DNA from: Arthrobacter sp. MYb227
Lineage (GTDB): Bacteria; Actinomycetota; Actinomycetes; Actinomycetales; Micrococcaceae
Assembly (NCBI RefSeq): GCF_002975435.1
Contig: NZ_PCPT01000004.1
Location: forward strand, 248,001-312,000
DNA: 64,000 nucleotides
Direction of reading: 5' to 3'
The notes beneath the pieces were generated by a model, which was given only the letters and a program-made list of their open reading frames with translations, had not been told where the DNA came from and ran no database searches. Positions 26,388-34,853 of this stretch are shown here, piece after piece. The position numbers and the translations under genes are program-made. Within the stretch, counting starts at the first letter, position 1; the number at the start of each line of letters is the position of its first letter.

Positions 26388-26407
26388 GTATTCTTTGGTA
26401 AGAATAC
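26388..26407. promoter_or_regulatory. Perfect palindrome in a divergent promoter
   Basis: GTATTCTT, spacer TGGT, AAGAATAC. It lies 4 bp before the GTG start of the SGNH hydrolase and 54 bp from the divergent esterase start. Its right arm overlaps AAGAATACTT, a possible -10. It is a likely operator for an unidentified regulator. Confidence 0.5.
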
Positions 26408-26411
26408 TTAG

Positions 26412-27272
26412 GTGAACAACATCCCGGATACGACGAGTGAAGATTCCTCCACCCCAAGCAGGCTTGTGCACCCGTGGCGGCGCTACGTTGCACTTGGTGA
26501 TTCCTTTACCGAAGGTATCGGCGATGTAGATCCACATAGCCCCGGTGGGTTCCGTGGTTGGGCAGATCGTGTCGCCGAGCAGCTGAGCCTTGGAGTCGAT
26601 GACTTTGCCTACGCAAACCTCGCAATTCGCGGACGACTCATCACCCAAATCTTCGATGAGCAGGCCGGACCAGCCCTCGAACTAAAACCTGATCTCATCA
26701 GTCTGTGTGCAGGTGGCAACGACGTTATTCGTCCCGGCGGTGACCCCGACGCCATTGCCGACAAACTTGACGCATTAGTACGCGTGCTGGCCACATCCGG
26801 GGCCACGATCCTGCTCTTCACCGGCCCCGACATTCGCGATACCCCGGTTTTGGGCGGAATTCGCGGCAAGGTGGCCATCTATAACGAGAATGTTCGCACC
26901 ATTGCCGCGCGCTATGATGCGGTGGTTGCCGATATGTGGTCACTTCGCGAGCTCCATCTGCCACAGATGTGGGCACCGGATAGACTGCACTTTTCGCCTT
27001 TAGGCCACCGCACCATTGCCGCGATGGCACTGGATGCACTCAACGTGCCACACAATTTGCAGCACGTTGAACCCGAAGAAGTAGAAACCAAGAATTGGCG
27101 CGAGGCACGCCGGGATGACCTCATCTGGGCCCGCACACATCTAGCCCCGTGGGTTCTGCGACGCATCCGTCACCAGTCTTCGGGAGACGGCATCTCACCT
27201 AAGCGCCCCCTTGCGGCTCCGTTCAGCGAGAATGCGCAGAACAATTCGTTGGGTAACGGACCGGCGACGTAG
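26412..27272 (+). CDS. SGNH/GDSL-family hydrolase
   Basis: 286-residue esterase. Block I is ALGDSFTEGIGD (catalytic Ser), block III is LCAGGNDVI (Gly and Asn of the oxyanion hole), and block V is APDRLHFSPLGHRTIA (Asp and His). There is no signal peptide, so it is intracellular. The C-terminal 70 residues (EEVETKNWREARRDDLIWARTHLAPWVLRRI) are typical of actinobacterial members and rich in Arg/Trp. The GTG start at 26412 has weak ribosome-binding support and could be read as leaderless. The natural substrate is unknown. Confidence 0.92.
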   Translation: MNNIPDTTSEDSSTPSRLVHPWRRYVALGDSFTEGIGDVDPHSPGGFRGWADRVAEQLSLGVDDFAYANLAIRGRLITQIFDEQAGPALELKPDLISLCAGGNDVIRPGGDPDAIADKLDALVRVLATSGATILLFTGPDIRDTPVLGGIRGKVAIYNENVRTIAARYDAVVADMWSLRELHLPQMWAPDRLHFSPLGHRTIAAMALDALNVPHNLQHVEPEEVETKNWREARRDDLIWARTHLAPWVLRRIRHQSSGDGISPKRPLAAPFSENAQNNSLGNGPAT

Positions 27273-27436
27273 CGTTGATGAGACCTTCTGACCTCAGAAC
27301 CGTACGCTTGATTACAAATCAACTACGCTTTCGGCGTTTACTCGCTATGCGAGATATTGAGTGCTTGACTAGTAATTCAGAGTGAAAGTCCTGCAAGCTA
27401 GCACCAGCAGGAATTATCGACAAGGCAGACCGACCC

Positions 27437-27880
27437 ATGATTTTTGCTGGCACCACCGATCAAATTCCACAAGAAGTCCTCAACCTCATGAACTCGGAAG
27501 ATGTCGTCGATTTTGGCTTCGTGGGTCAAGATCCCAGTGATCTGCCCGCTGGCTTTGGCGGAGTCTTCGATGCCATGCCGGTTTTCATGGGGATCTTTGC
27601 GGTAATTTTTGTAGCTGCCGTCATCTTCTCCATCTTCATTTGGGTCAGAAACTACAACGCCGCGAAGAAGGCCGGTCTTGATCCATTCACGTTGCAAACC
27701 GAGCTTGCGGTTCGGGCAGCAAATTCAAAACTGCTGGCTCCTGAACAAAACTCTCCTGGACAATACGTCCCCCAAAAAAGCATCGAACAAAAACTTGCCG
27801 AACTGGACCGTCTGCTGGCCAAAGGAACAATCACCGCCGAGGAACACAAGACAGCCCGACTAAAGCTGCTAAGTGAGTAG
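27437..27880 (+). CDS. SHOCT-domain membrane protein
   Basis: 147 residues. One transmembrane helix (MPVFMGIFAVIFVAAVIFSIFI, about residues 55-77) is followed by a basic stop-transfer stretch. The C-terminal SHOCT motif is at residues 115-145 (IEQKLAELDRLLAKGTITAEE followed by HKTARLKLL). SHOCT domains are short C-terminal oligomerisation modules of unknown biochemical role. The ATG at 27437 is preceded by AAGG. It is monocistronic, ended by the hairpin at 27895-27928. Confidence 0.88.
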   Translation: MIFAGTTDQIPQEVLNLMNSEDVVDFGFVGQDPSDLPAGFGGVFDAMPVFMGIFAVIFVAAVIFSIFIWVRNYNAAKKAGLDPFTLQTELAVRAANSKLLAPEQNSPGQYVPQKSIEQKLAELDRLLAKGTITAEEHKTARLKLLSE

Positions 27881-27894
27881 TTATTACACCATAA

Positions 27895-27928
27895 AAGATG
27901 CCCGGTTTCCTGGGAAACCGAGCATCTT
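27895..27928. terminator. Hairpin between the SHOCT gene and metX
   Basis: AAGATGC-CGGTTTC pairs with GAAACCG-GCATCTT around a short loop, with one mismatch. It is located between two convergent stop codons (27880 and 27952). Confidence 0.75.
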
Positions 27929-27951
27929 GTGGCCGTAGTGAAAAAGGGATC

Positions 27952-29100
27952 CTAGGAGAAAATCTCTTCACTCAAGGCTTCACCAAGCTGCTCAATATCG
28001 GTCAGAAACCCATCATGACCAATCGGTGAGGTGATATAACGAACCGCCACCGGCTTCGGCAACCCCTGAGCCAAGCGTTCGGATTGCTCGGGCCAGTACA
28101 ACCTGTCGGTATCGACCGCCGAAACAAAGAAGTTCACCGGTGCCAAGCGGGCCAAGGCATTTTCGACCGAACCGTACCCACGTCCAACATCGTGGCTCAT
28201 CAGAGCCTCGGTGAGAATCAAGTAACTATTGGCGTCGAAACGGCTGATCAGCTTGTTTGCCTGATGATCAAGGTAGCTTTCTACCTGATAGCGGCCACGC
28301 TCCAAGCTTGCCGAGCCAACAGGTGTCTCGGTACCCTGGGCCGAGCGACCAAAACGCACCTCAAGTTCGGTCTCCGTGCGGTAGGTAATGTGCGCGATCC
28401 GGCGCGCAATTCCCAAACCAGCCGACGGGATCAGCTCGTTGCTGTAGTAGTCTCCCCCGGAATAGTCCGGGTCCAATCGGATGGCCGAGGACTGCGCTTG
28501 GGCAAAGGCAATTTGTTCCGCAGAGGATTGCGCGGTGGAGGCAACCACAACACAGTTTTTGACCCGTTCGGGGAACTCAACGGCCCATTCTAGTGCGCGC
28601 GCCCCACCCATCGATCCGCCAAGGACCGTGTGCCACACCTTGATACCCAATGCATCGGCAAGACGCGCCTCAAGGCGCACCGAATCCTTAATGGTGGTGA
28701 AAGGGAAGCGTGAACCCCACGGCACACCATTCGGGTCCAAGCTAGCAGGACCCGTGGTGCCAGAGCAGCCGCCAATCATGTTCGCCGAAACCACAAAGAA
28801 ACGGTTGGTGTCGATGGTTCTCCCCGGACCCACAAAGCCATCCCACCAGCCGGGCTCGGTGGACGCGCCACGTGCCACGTGAGAGTCCCCGGTCAACGCA
28901 TGAGCTACATACACGGCGTTGGAAGCATCGGCGTTTAAGGTGCCCCAGGTTTCGAACCCTAGGACCACATCGGGCAGATATCCGCCGGTTTCAAAGGTGT
29001 ATTCTCCGGTGCTCAGATGGCGCAGAATACCGTCCGGGGCATGATCTAGTCCCCGAGCAGTTTCTGCATCATGAAGTACCACGTTGCTCACCACGCTCAA
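27952..29100 (-). CDS. metX: Homoserine O-acetyltransferase
   Basis: 382-residue alpha/beta-hydrolase-fold enzyme that activates L-homoserine with acetyl-CoA, the first committed step to methionine. Family marks are LGFETWGTLNADASNAVYVAHALTGDSH (start of core), the nucleophile in VLGGSMGGARALEWA, NPDYSGGDYY-like DPDYSGGDYYSNE, Asp in SAVDTDRLYWPEQ and His in SPIGHDGFL. The frame begins TTG at 29100, overlapping the metY stop as TTGA. In-frame GTG codons 6 and 9 nt later are alternatives. It is cotranscribed behind metY under the SAM riboswitch. Confidence 0.95.
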   Translation of the reverse strand: MSVVSNVVLHDAETARGLDHAPDGILRHLSTGEYTFETGGYLPDVVLGFETWGTLNADASNAVYVAHALTGDSHVARGASTEPGWWDGFVGPGRTIDTNRFFVVSANMIGGCSGTTGPASLDPNGVPWGSRFPFTTIKDSVRLEARLADALGIKVWHTVLGGSMGGARALEWAVEFPERVKNCVVVASTAQSSAEQIAFAQAQSSAIRLDPDYSGGDYYSNELIPSAGLGIARRIAHITYRTETELEVRFGRSAQGTETPVGSASLERGRYQVESYLDHQANKLISRFDANSYLILTEALMSHDVGRGYGSVENALARLAPVNFFVSAVDTDRLYWPEQSERLAQGLPKPVAVRYITSPIGHDGFLTDIEQLGEALSEEIFS

Positions 29101-30443
29101 CGAGCAACACCCTGCAGTTCACCCTCGGCCAGTGAAGCCACTGCTTCAAACCCTGCCTGCAGGTCTGCAATGATGTCCACAACGTTTTCAATACCAACGC
29201 TCAAACGCACCAATCCCGGTGATACGCCTGCGGCAACCTGCTCGGCCTCGGTCAACTGCGAGTGAGTGGTGGAAGCCGGGTGGACCACCAGCGAACGCAC
29301 ATCACCAAGGTTCGCCACGTGGGAGTGGAGCTTCAGGGCATCGACAAAGCCCTGACCTGCTTCGCGACCACCGGAGATCTCGAAGGATACAATCGCCCCG
29401 GTGCCCTGCGGACCGTATTTGCGGCCACGCTCAAACCACGGGCTGGATTCAAGGCCAGCGTAAGTAACGCTCTTAACCTGCTCCTGGGTTTCTAGCCATT
29501 TGGCAACGACCACTGCATTGGAGACATGGCGTTCCATGCGCAGTGAAAGAGTCTCAAGACCCTGCGCAATCAGGAAGGCGTTGAACGGTGCAATGGCAGA
29601 ACCCAGGTCACGCAAGAGCTGGACGCGGGCCTTGAGCACGTAGGCAAGGTTTGCACCAAGGATGCCGTTGACCCCGAGATCACGGGCGAACACCAGACCG
29701 TTGTAGGACTCATCCGGGGTGTTGAAGCCCGGGAATTTTTCTGGACTTGCCGCAAAATCAAAGTTGCCCGAGTCCACGATCACGCCGGCGCTTGCCGTGC
29801 CATGCCCACCGAGGTATTTGGTTGCCGAGTGCACCACAATGTCTGCACCCCATTCGATGGGACGGATCAGGTACGGGGTGGACAGGGTGTTATCAACGAT
29901 CAGCGGTACGCCTGCCTCGTGAGCGATTCCAGAGATACCTTCGATGTCCAGCACGTCCTGGCGCGGGTTGGAAACCACCTCGCCAAAGAAAGCCTTGGTG
30001 TTCGGCTTGATGGCGGCCTTCCAGCCCTCGAGGTCATCGGGGTCTGCAACAAAGGTAACTTCAATGCCAAGCTTGCGTAGCGTGTGCTTAAACAGGTTCT
30101 GGGTTCCACCGTAGAGGCTTGGGCTTGCCACGATGTGGTCGCCTGCCTCGGCAAGGTTCAGGATGGAGAAGGTTGTTGCTGCCTGGCCGGAGGCTAACAG
30201 CAGCGCGCCCACGCCACCTTCGAGGTTTGCAATGCGGTCTTCAACAGCACCCTGAGTTGGGTTGCCAATGCGGGTGTAGATCGGGCCAAGATCGGAAAGA
30301 GCAAAGCGGTTTGCTGCGCTCTCGGCACTTGGGAAGACAAAAGCTGTTGTTTGATAGATCGGTAGGGCACGGGCGCCGGTGGTGGCGTCGGGCTCCTGAC
30401 CTACGTGGATCTGACGAGTTTCAAATGACCAGTCGTTAGACAT
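29097..30443 (-). CDS. metY: O-acetylhomoserine sulfhydrylase
   Basis: 448-residue PLP enzyme of the Cys/Met-metabolism family making homocysteine from O-acetylhomoserine and sulfide. The start at ATG 30443 ([13 protein letters not shown]) is fixed by GAAGGGG 6 nt upstream. Hallmarks are [59 protein letters not shown], and the PLP lysine in [12 protein letters not shown]. It is the first gene of metY-metX, with the next start overlapping its stop. Expression is expected to fall when SAM binds the leader. Confidence 0.96.
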   Translation of the reverse strand: MSNDWSFETRQIHVGQEPDATTGARALPIYQTTAFVFPSAESAANRFALSDLGPIYTRIGNPTQGAVEDRIANLEGGVGALLLASGQAATTFSILNLAEAGDHIVASPSLYGGTQNLFKHTLRKLGIEVTFVADPDDLEGWKAAIKPNTKAFFGEVVSNPRQDVLDIEGISGIAHEAGVPLIVDNTLSTPYLIRPIEWGADIVVHSATKYLGGHGTASAGVIVDSGNFDFAASPEKFPGFNTPDESYNGLVFARDLGVNGILGANLAYVLKARVQLLRDLGSAIAPFNAFLIAQGLETLSLRMERHVSNAVVVAKWLETQEQVKSVTYAGLESSPWFERGRKYGPQGTGAIVSFEISGGREAGQGFVDALKLHSHVANLGDVRSLVVHPASTTHSQLTEAEQVAAGVSPGLVRLSVGIENVVDIIADLQAGFEAVASLAEGELQGVAR

Positions 30444-30510
30444 TTTTCCCCTTCGAGGATTCAAGGGGTATGCCCGTAGTCGACACCTGTGGCGTCGTTC
30501 TGTACGTAGG

Positions 30511-30632
30511 GGCATGCCCGCGCTTGTCCTGCGTCCTGGTGACGCAGGGCCTGGTCTTCACCCGGGGCACCCCACCGCGGTGGAGGGTTGCCGTCCAGTA
30601 AGCCGGGGCTTGTTACTGGAACTCATGACCTT
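30511..30632 (-). promoter_or_regulatory. SAM riboswitch (SAM-IV-like) ahead of metY-metX
   Basis: On the minus strand the leader contains the SAM-I/SAM-IV core in order: GGTCATGAG, CAAGCCCCGGCTTACTGG, GGCAACCCTCC, GGTGGGGTGCCCCGGGTGA, closing GACC, followed by a GC hairpin (CCTGCGTC/GACGCAGG) and AAGCGCGGGCAT. This layout, with the extra 3' helix, is that of SAM-IV, described from actinomycetes upstream of methionine genes. About 70 nt separate it from the metY start codon, room for an expression platform. Confidence 0.9.
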
Positions 30633-30800
30633 GAGAAATAGTCTGGCTCAAATGCCTATGCGTACGCAAGCCCGTCTCAAATTATGACAATTTGCAACGC
30701 TGCGGCTATCACCCCGAAAAGTCCTCACTAAGACCCACGTCAGATTCAAGTAAGGCAATCCTAAGTCGAGAGCCAGATCACAAAGTGACATGATAGGCCC

Positions 30801-31445
30801 ATGATGAGGTTGGACCATGTAACTTACGCTTGTGGACCCGACGGCCTCGCGGCAACTGCCGCTCGGATCGGCGCGGCCCTTGGACTCGAATCAGTGAAGG
30901 GTGGTGTGCACCCACGTTTTGGTACACGCAATGTCATCTTCCCTCTGAAGAACGACCAGTACCTTGAAGTTGTTGAAGTACTCAACCACCCGGCATCGGA
31001 TAAGGCACCGTTCGGCCAGGCCGTTCGGGCTCGCTCCGAACTCGGTGGTGGCTGGATGGGTTGGTGCGTCGCAGTTGATGACCTAGCCCCGGCCGAAGAA
31101 CGCTTGGGCCGGGGTTCGGTTCCAGGGAACCGAAAGTTCCCCGATGGACAGGAACTGACCTGGCGCCAGATTGGCATCAATGGCCTGATCGCAGACCCAC
31201 AGGTTCCATACCTGCTGCGCTGGGATGACGGAACAACAGAGTTGCACCCGTCAAAGGCTCTTGATCCGGTTGGCAAGATTTCTTCGATCAGTATTGCAGG
31301 TTCCTCTGATCGTGTTTCCGATTGGCTCGGCCAGCCGGAAGAAGACCCGCTCGGTGAGGTAGTCGTGGATTGGCAGGCTCCCAATGGAACCCCTGGCATT
31401 CTCTCGGTGACCTTCGAAACTCCTAAGGGTTCAATCACTCTCTAA
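30801..31445 (+). CDS. VOC-superfamily (glyoxalase-like) protein
   Basis: 214 residues beginning MMRLDHVTYACGPDG, a typical first beta-alpha unit of the vicinal-oxygen-chelate fold with a possible metal-ligand His6. FPLKNDQYLEVVEVLNHPAS supplies the Glu-containing strand, and a second half contains LTWRQIGINGL and FIPFLLRW-like VPYLLRWDDGT. It matches the 'glyoxalase-like domain' proteins of actinobacteria whose reactions are unknown. Two ATGs (30801, 30804) follow TGATAG at -10 spacing, with no Shine-Dalgarno, suggesting a leaderless message. A very strong terminator follows. Confidence 0.88.
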   Translation: MMRLDHVTYACGPDGLAATAARIGAALGLESVKGGVHPRFGTRNVIFPLKNDQYLEVVEVLNHPASDKAPFGQAVRARSELGGGWMGWCVAVDDLAPAEERLGRGSVPGNRKFPDGQELTWRQIGINGLIADPQVPYLLRWDDGTTELHPSKALDPVGKISSISIAGSSDRVSDWLGQPEEDPLGEVVVDWQAPNGTPGILSVTFETPKGSITL

Positions 31446-31471
31446 GACGAGAGTGCATGTGAACTAACAAA

Positions 31472-31519
31472 CCGTGGGCGGTGAGCTGCAACTATTGCAG
31501 CTCACCGCCCACGGTTTTT
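31472..31519 (+). terminator. Strong rho-independent terminator
   Basis: A perfect 20-bp stem (31472-31491 with 31495-31514) around a CTA loop is followed directly by TTTTT. It is 27 bp after the VOC gene stop. Confidence 0.93.
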
Positions 31520-31592
31520 AACGTTTCTTTACGTCCTTGCCGAAGCCTTCAACAACGCTTGAACGCGAATCAACTAGCCCTCCGGATACCAT

Positions 31593-31847
31593 TCAGAGCC
31601 TTTCTTGGATCGTTTGCTCGAGCTCTTCGAGGTGGCGTACCACCCATGAGCCACACAGCATAGCTAATCCGCCGATAAACGCTATGCGTTGTAGCGCTGC
31701 GACCGCCAGAATTAGCATCTGGGAGTAGCCAGATACCCCGTCAATGATGCGCGGGCTCCAGAAACTTGCGGTGAGCGCAAGCAGCAAACCGATCAGCGTA
31801 AGTACTAGTCCCCATCGAAGCATGTGCGGTGAGCTGATTTTCGGCAT
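31593..31847 (-). CDS. Small two-helix membrane protein
   Basis: 84 residues. Helices are near residues 11-28 (RWGLVLTLIGLLLALTASF) and 44-70 (LILAVAALQRIAFIGGLAML), with a charged C-terminal tail (RHLEELEQTIQERL). It resembles its upstream neighbour at 31853-32143 in order and position of motifs (G-L-x-L-T-x-I-G, then a G-S-x-x-x-R end of the second helix), so the two appear to be tandem paralogues. There is a 5-bp gap between them. The function is unknown. Confidence 0.7.
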   Translation of the reverse strand: MPKISSPHMLRWGLVLTLIGLLLALTASFWSPRIIDGVSGYSQMLILAVAALQRIAFIGGLAMLCGSWVVRHLEELEQTIQERL

Positions 31848-31852
31848 GATAC

Positions 31853-32143
31853 TCAGCGCCCACCAAGGTCTTCTGGCGCCGGCTGCTCATGATTCAGACT
31901 CGACACTGCATCTTCTGCGGCTCGGGCGATAAAGGAACCTACCATCAAGAAAACTCCGCTAAAGAGTGCACCTTGTTGGATCGCAGATGTCAGTCCGACC
32001 AGCAAACCGATGGGAAGAGAATAACCGAATTCGTTGAGCAAGGCATCGAGCAGTGGTGAACCAACGATATACGCGATCACCCCAATAATTGTTAGCCACA
32101 ATCCGATCTTGAACATTTTCTGCGAACTGACTAATGCTGGCAT
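31853..32143 (-). CDS. Small two-helix membrane protein, paralogue of its neighbour
   Basis: 96 residues. FKIGLWLTIIGVIAYIVGSPL forms the first helix, LPIGLLVGLTSAIQQGALFSGVFLMVGSFIAR spans the second hydrophobic region, and the tail is charged. It is the first gene of a two-gene unit with 31593-31847. No family is recognised. Confidence 0.7.
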   Translation of the reverse strand: MPALVSSQKMFKIGLWLTIIGVIAYIVGSPLLDALLNEFGYSLPIGLLVGLTSAIQQGALFSGVFLMVGSFIARAAEDAVSSLNHEQPAPEDLGGR

Positions 32144-32280
32144 TTCGATCCACCTTCACGTCATCAACATTGCTGGAATTGCTGGGCATGATGCGGCTCC
32201 GCGTAGCCCCCTGACGCCAATCCTAGCCATCGCATGCTCTTCCCAGCGGGAATTTGAAAAACTGTAGTCAAAGTGTGATT

Positions 32281-33099
32281 TTACGTTCCTAAACCAATGG
32301 CAGAACCCAGTAGCGCATACCCAACAAAGCCAGCAATGTCCAAGAATGCGTGGGCGATAACCAACGGCATGACCCGGCCGCGCTTCGAATATACATAACC
32401 AAAGACAACCCCCATCGCGACGTTGCCAATGAACGGCCCAAAGCCCTGGTAGAGGTGATAGCTTCCACGCAAAACCGCGCTTGCAACAATGATCTGCCAT
32501 TTGCCCCAGCCAAGTCGGGCTAAGCGTTCAAAGAGGTATCCAACAACGATGACCTCCTCAAGGATCCCGTGCCGAATCGCGGAGAAGATCAACACCGGAA
32601 TGGTCCACCAATACTCATCGAGGGCCGCCGGAACTATCACAGTGGTAATCCCCAGTGCCCTGCCCACCGCATAAACCCCGAGGGTGCCAAGTCCCATGGC
32701 AAGGAAAAGCCCGGCACCCCAGCCAAGGTCGGCAAGCGGCTTCTTGAGGTTGAATCCTAGCCGGGCGAAGGGATCGCCGCCGGGCAAACGCCACAGCAGG
32801 TAGAGCACCAGCATCACGGGTACCAGGGTGAAGAAAATATCCAGCAGCTGGTAGGTCAGATCGAAGTATTCGCGTTGGTTCAGCGTGTTATTCAGCGATG
32901 TGGTCTGTGATCCCAGTGGGGCCCGAGTCATTTTGTCGATCAAATTCACTATTGCGTACACACCGGATCTACCCAGTGAAAGACCCAGAACTATCAGTAG
33001 CTCAATTTTCAGTGCCTTGCGCGAGCCAAAATCCCACTGGGTAGAAGCCACCTCGGGGTTTTGGTCTGATTCGTTAGGTTGCACCGATCTTGAACTCAT
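32281..33099 (-). CDS. CPBP-family intramembrane metalloprotease
   Basis: 272 residues from the ATG at 33099 (MSSRSVQPNE), chosen because TAGGA lies 8 nt upstream. The longer frame to 33171 overlaps the divergent gene's start. About eight hydrophobic helices are present. Motif 1 is GILEEVIVVGYLFERLAR (Glu-Glu and Arg), motif 2 is RGSYHLYQGF (His), and a later His in VIAHAFLDIAGF completes the set of the Abi/CAAX-protease-related family. All expected catalytic residues are present. The substrate is unknown: relatives process peptides or serve in bacteriocin self-immunity. Confidence 0.92.
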   Translation of the reverse strand: MSSRSVQPNESDQNPEVASTQWDFGSRKALKIELLIVLGLSLGRSGVYAIVNLIDKMTRAPLGSQTTSLNNTLNQREYFDLTYQLLDIFFTLVPVMLVLYLLWRLPGGDPFARLGFNLKKPLADLGWGAGLFLAMGLGTLGVYAVGRALGITTVIVPAALDEYWWTIPVLIFSAIRHGILEEVIVVGYLFERLARLGWGKWQIIVASAVLRGSYHLYQGFGPFIGNVAMGVVFGYVYSKRGRVMPLVIAHAFLDIAGFVGYALLGSAIGLGT

Positions 33100-33163
33100 A
33101 AATTCGATCCTACGTGCCACCAGCTGTTCAACACATCGATCGTGACCTGCGAGGATTAGATCT

Positions 33164-34012
33164 ATGTTCACCCGTCCCGCACATCTTCATGAGATCGATC
33201 TGGCCGAATCCATGTACCCGGGTCCGTCGTGGAAAACCGCGCGGGTCAATGAGGGCGGCCAATTCCATGTGGTTTTGGTGGCGCCGGGCGAAGCAGTACT
33301 GCGTATGAGCCGAACCCCCGAGGCCGCCGATCAACTACAGCGCCGGGTGGATCTTATTGCCGCACTTGAACCACAATTGACCTTTCAGCTCCCCACTGCC
33401 CTGACAACGGTGCTGCGGCAGGAAGGTTTTGCGGCAGTGGTCCAACGTTTTATCCCCGGTTCAGCGCACCCTCCGCTGACCGGAGACCCGCATCGGTTGC
33501 GTGCCCTGGTCACCGAGCTTGCGCAGGTTGATGTGCACGCGCTGAGCGGATTCCTGGCGCAACCATTTGCCTATGGCGGTGTGTGGAGTGACGAACGAAT
33601 CGACTCACTACTTCAGATGCTGCCCATTGATCTGATCCCGCCGGCTAAGACGGTGTTAGCGCGGATTGCCTCATTTGATTCGATCACGCCGTCGTTGGTC
33701 CACGGTGATCTGACGGGACACAATCTACATTGGCAGGATTCAAATTTGGTGGGGGTGCTGGACTGGGATCTGGCAGCCGCCTGGGATCCTGCCCTGAACA
33801 GCGCTTACCTGGGGCTCTGGCATGGCGAAGAAATGATCGAGCAGATCGCTGCAACACCTCAGGAAGCGTGGCGAGCACGCATCTGGCTTGGCACCATGAG
33901 CCTGGAAAGCATTTATCAGGTGGGGCTCGGTGAAAATCCGCAGGGCTTAGCGGTGATGGTTGAAAAGGTTTCGGTTCGGCTGCATCGGGCCGCAAGCGCG
34001 GCTCGTCTCTAG
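33164..34012 (+). CDS. Aminoglycoside-phosphotransferase-fold kinase
   Basis: 282 residues of the APH/choline-kinase fold. The Brenner motif is VHGDLTGHNLHW (catalytic Asp, Asn metal ligand), and the DFG-like VGVLDWDLAAAWDPALN follows. An N-lobe segment has FHVVLVAPGEAVLRMSRT with a weak glycine loop. Members phosphorylate small hydroxyl compounds such as antibiotics or sugars, and the substrate here is not predictable. The start is ATG 33164. It is divergent from the CPBP gene (64 bp), and its stop codon overlaps that of the convergent deoR gene by 3 bases (CTA/TAG). Confidence 0.86.
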   Translation: MFTRPAHLHEIDLAESMYPGPSWKTARVNEGGQFHVVLVAPGEAVLRMSRTPEAADQLQRRVDLIAALEPQLTFQLPTALTTVLRQEGFAAVVQRFIPGSAHPPLTGDPHRLRALVTELAQVDVHALSGFLAQPFAYGGVWSDERIDSLLQMLPIDLIPPAKTVLARIASFDSITPSLVHGDLTGHNLHWQDSNLVGVLDWDLAAAWDPALNSAYLGLWHGEEMIEQIAATPQEAWRARIWLGTMSLESIYQVGLGENPQGLAVMVEKVSVRLHRAASAARL

Positions 34013-34812
34013 CGAGCTATGCGTAGCGCTGGAGCAATAATCACCGGGATACCGGCAGATTCAAGTTCCAGTTTTTGCTCGGGCGTTATTCCGTCATCGG
34101 TAATCAACGCGTTGAAGGCGGCCCGAGTCAGTGCCGCAAAGGCACTATGCCCAATCTTTGACGAGTCACAGACCAAGTAACTGCGCCGGGCGCGGCGAAT
34201 CATCAGGTCATTGATCGATGCCTCGAACTCGTCGGACACCGTTGGACCGATGTGCGCCTCGAGACCGTTGATTCCCACAAATGCCATGTCCAATGTGACT
34301 TTTTCCAGTGCCTGTTCGGCAAAGGGACCCACCAGCTCGTAGGAACGTGGGTTCAGCACCCCGCCGGTGACCATGACCTTCACATGGGTGCGCACCGCCA
34401 ACGCCGAGGCAATATTTACCGCGTTGGTGACAACCGTGAAGGTGGTCCGTCCCGATTCATTGACGAGGTCTCGGCGCATACCCAATTGGGTAGCAATCGC
34501 GCTTGAGGTGGTGCCCCCGGAAAGTCCCACCACCATGTCCGGTTTCACCAAGGAGGCCGCAAGCACAGCGATTGCATGTTTCTGCGCAGCAGCTTCCTCT
34601 TTTTGGTAGCGTGCCGGAAGATCATAGGCCACGGTGCTACTCACGGCACCACCGTGGGTGCGCGAGAGCAGCGAGGCCGCGGCCAGCGAGTCGAGGTCAC
34701 GGCGTGCCGTGGCAGGAGAAACTCCGAGCCTGCGGACGATTTCCTCGACCTCGATCTGACCAAATTCAGAGAGGAGCTCCAAGATGGTGCTCTGTCGTTC
34801 TTCGCGTTTCAT
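34009..34812 (-). CDS. DeoR/GlpR-family sugar regulator
   Basis: 267-residue repressor. The N-terminal DeoR helix-turn-helix is at residues 5-57 (ERQSTILELLSEFGQIEVEEIVRRL, SPATARRDLDSLAA, LLSRTHGGAV). The C-terminal isomerase-like DeoRC sensor has VGLSGGTTSSAIA and TNAVNIASAL with the phosphosugar-binding Gly/Thr loop. These proteins usually respond to a phosphorylated sugar intermediate. It is the last gene after cutC (41-bp gap) in the ABC operon, so it very probably controls this sugar cluster through the repeats at 38844-38883 and 42850-42881. Confidence 0.93.
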   Translation of the reverse strand: MKREERQSTILELLSEFGQIEVEEIVRRLGVSPATARRDLDSLAAASLLSRTHGGAVSSTVAYDLPARYQKEEAAAQKHAIAVLAASLVKPDMVVGLSGGTTSSAIATQLGMRRDLVNESGRTTFTVVTNAVNIASALAVRTHVKVMVTGGVLNPRSYELVGPFAEQALEKVTLDMAFVGINGLEAHIGPTVSDEFEASINDLMIRRARRSYLVCDSSKIGHSAFAALTRAAFNALITDDGITPEQKLELESAGIPVIIAPALRIAR

Positions 34813-34853
34813 ATCTTCTTCCCTTGCCTCCTCTCGATTTTTGCCCGCTTGTG

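Noticed and set aside
29097-30515. Longer start of metY at 30515
   Set aside because: It begins inside the riboswitch, and the ribosome-binding site and family alignment both support 30443.
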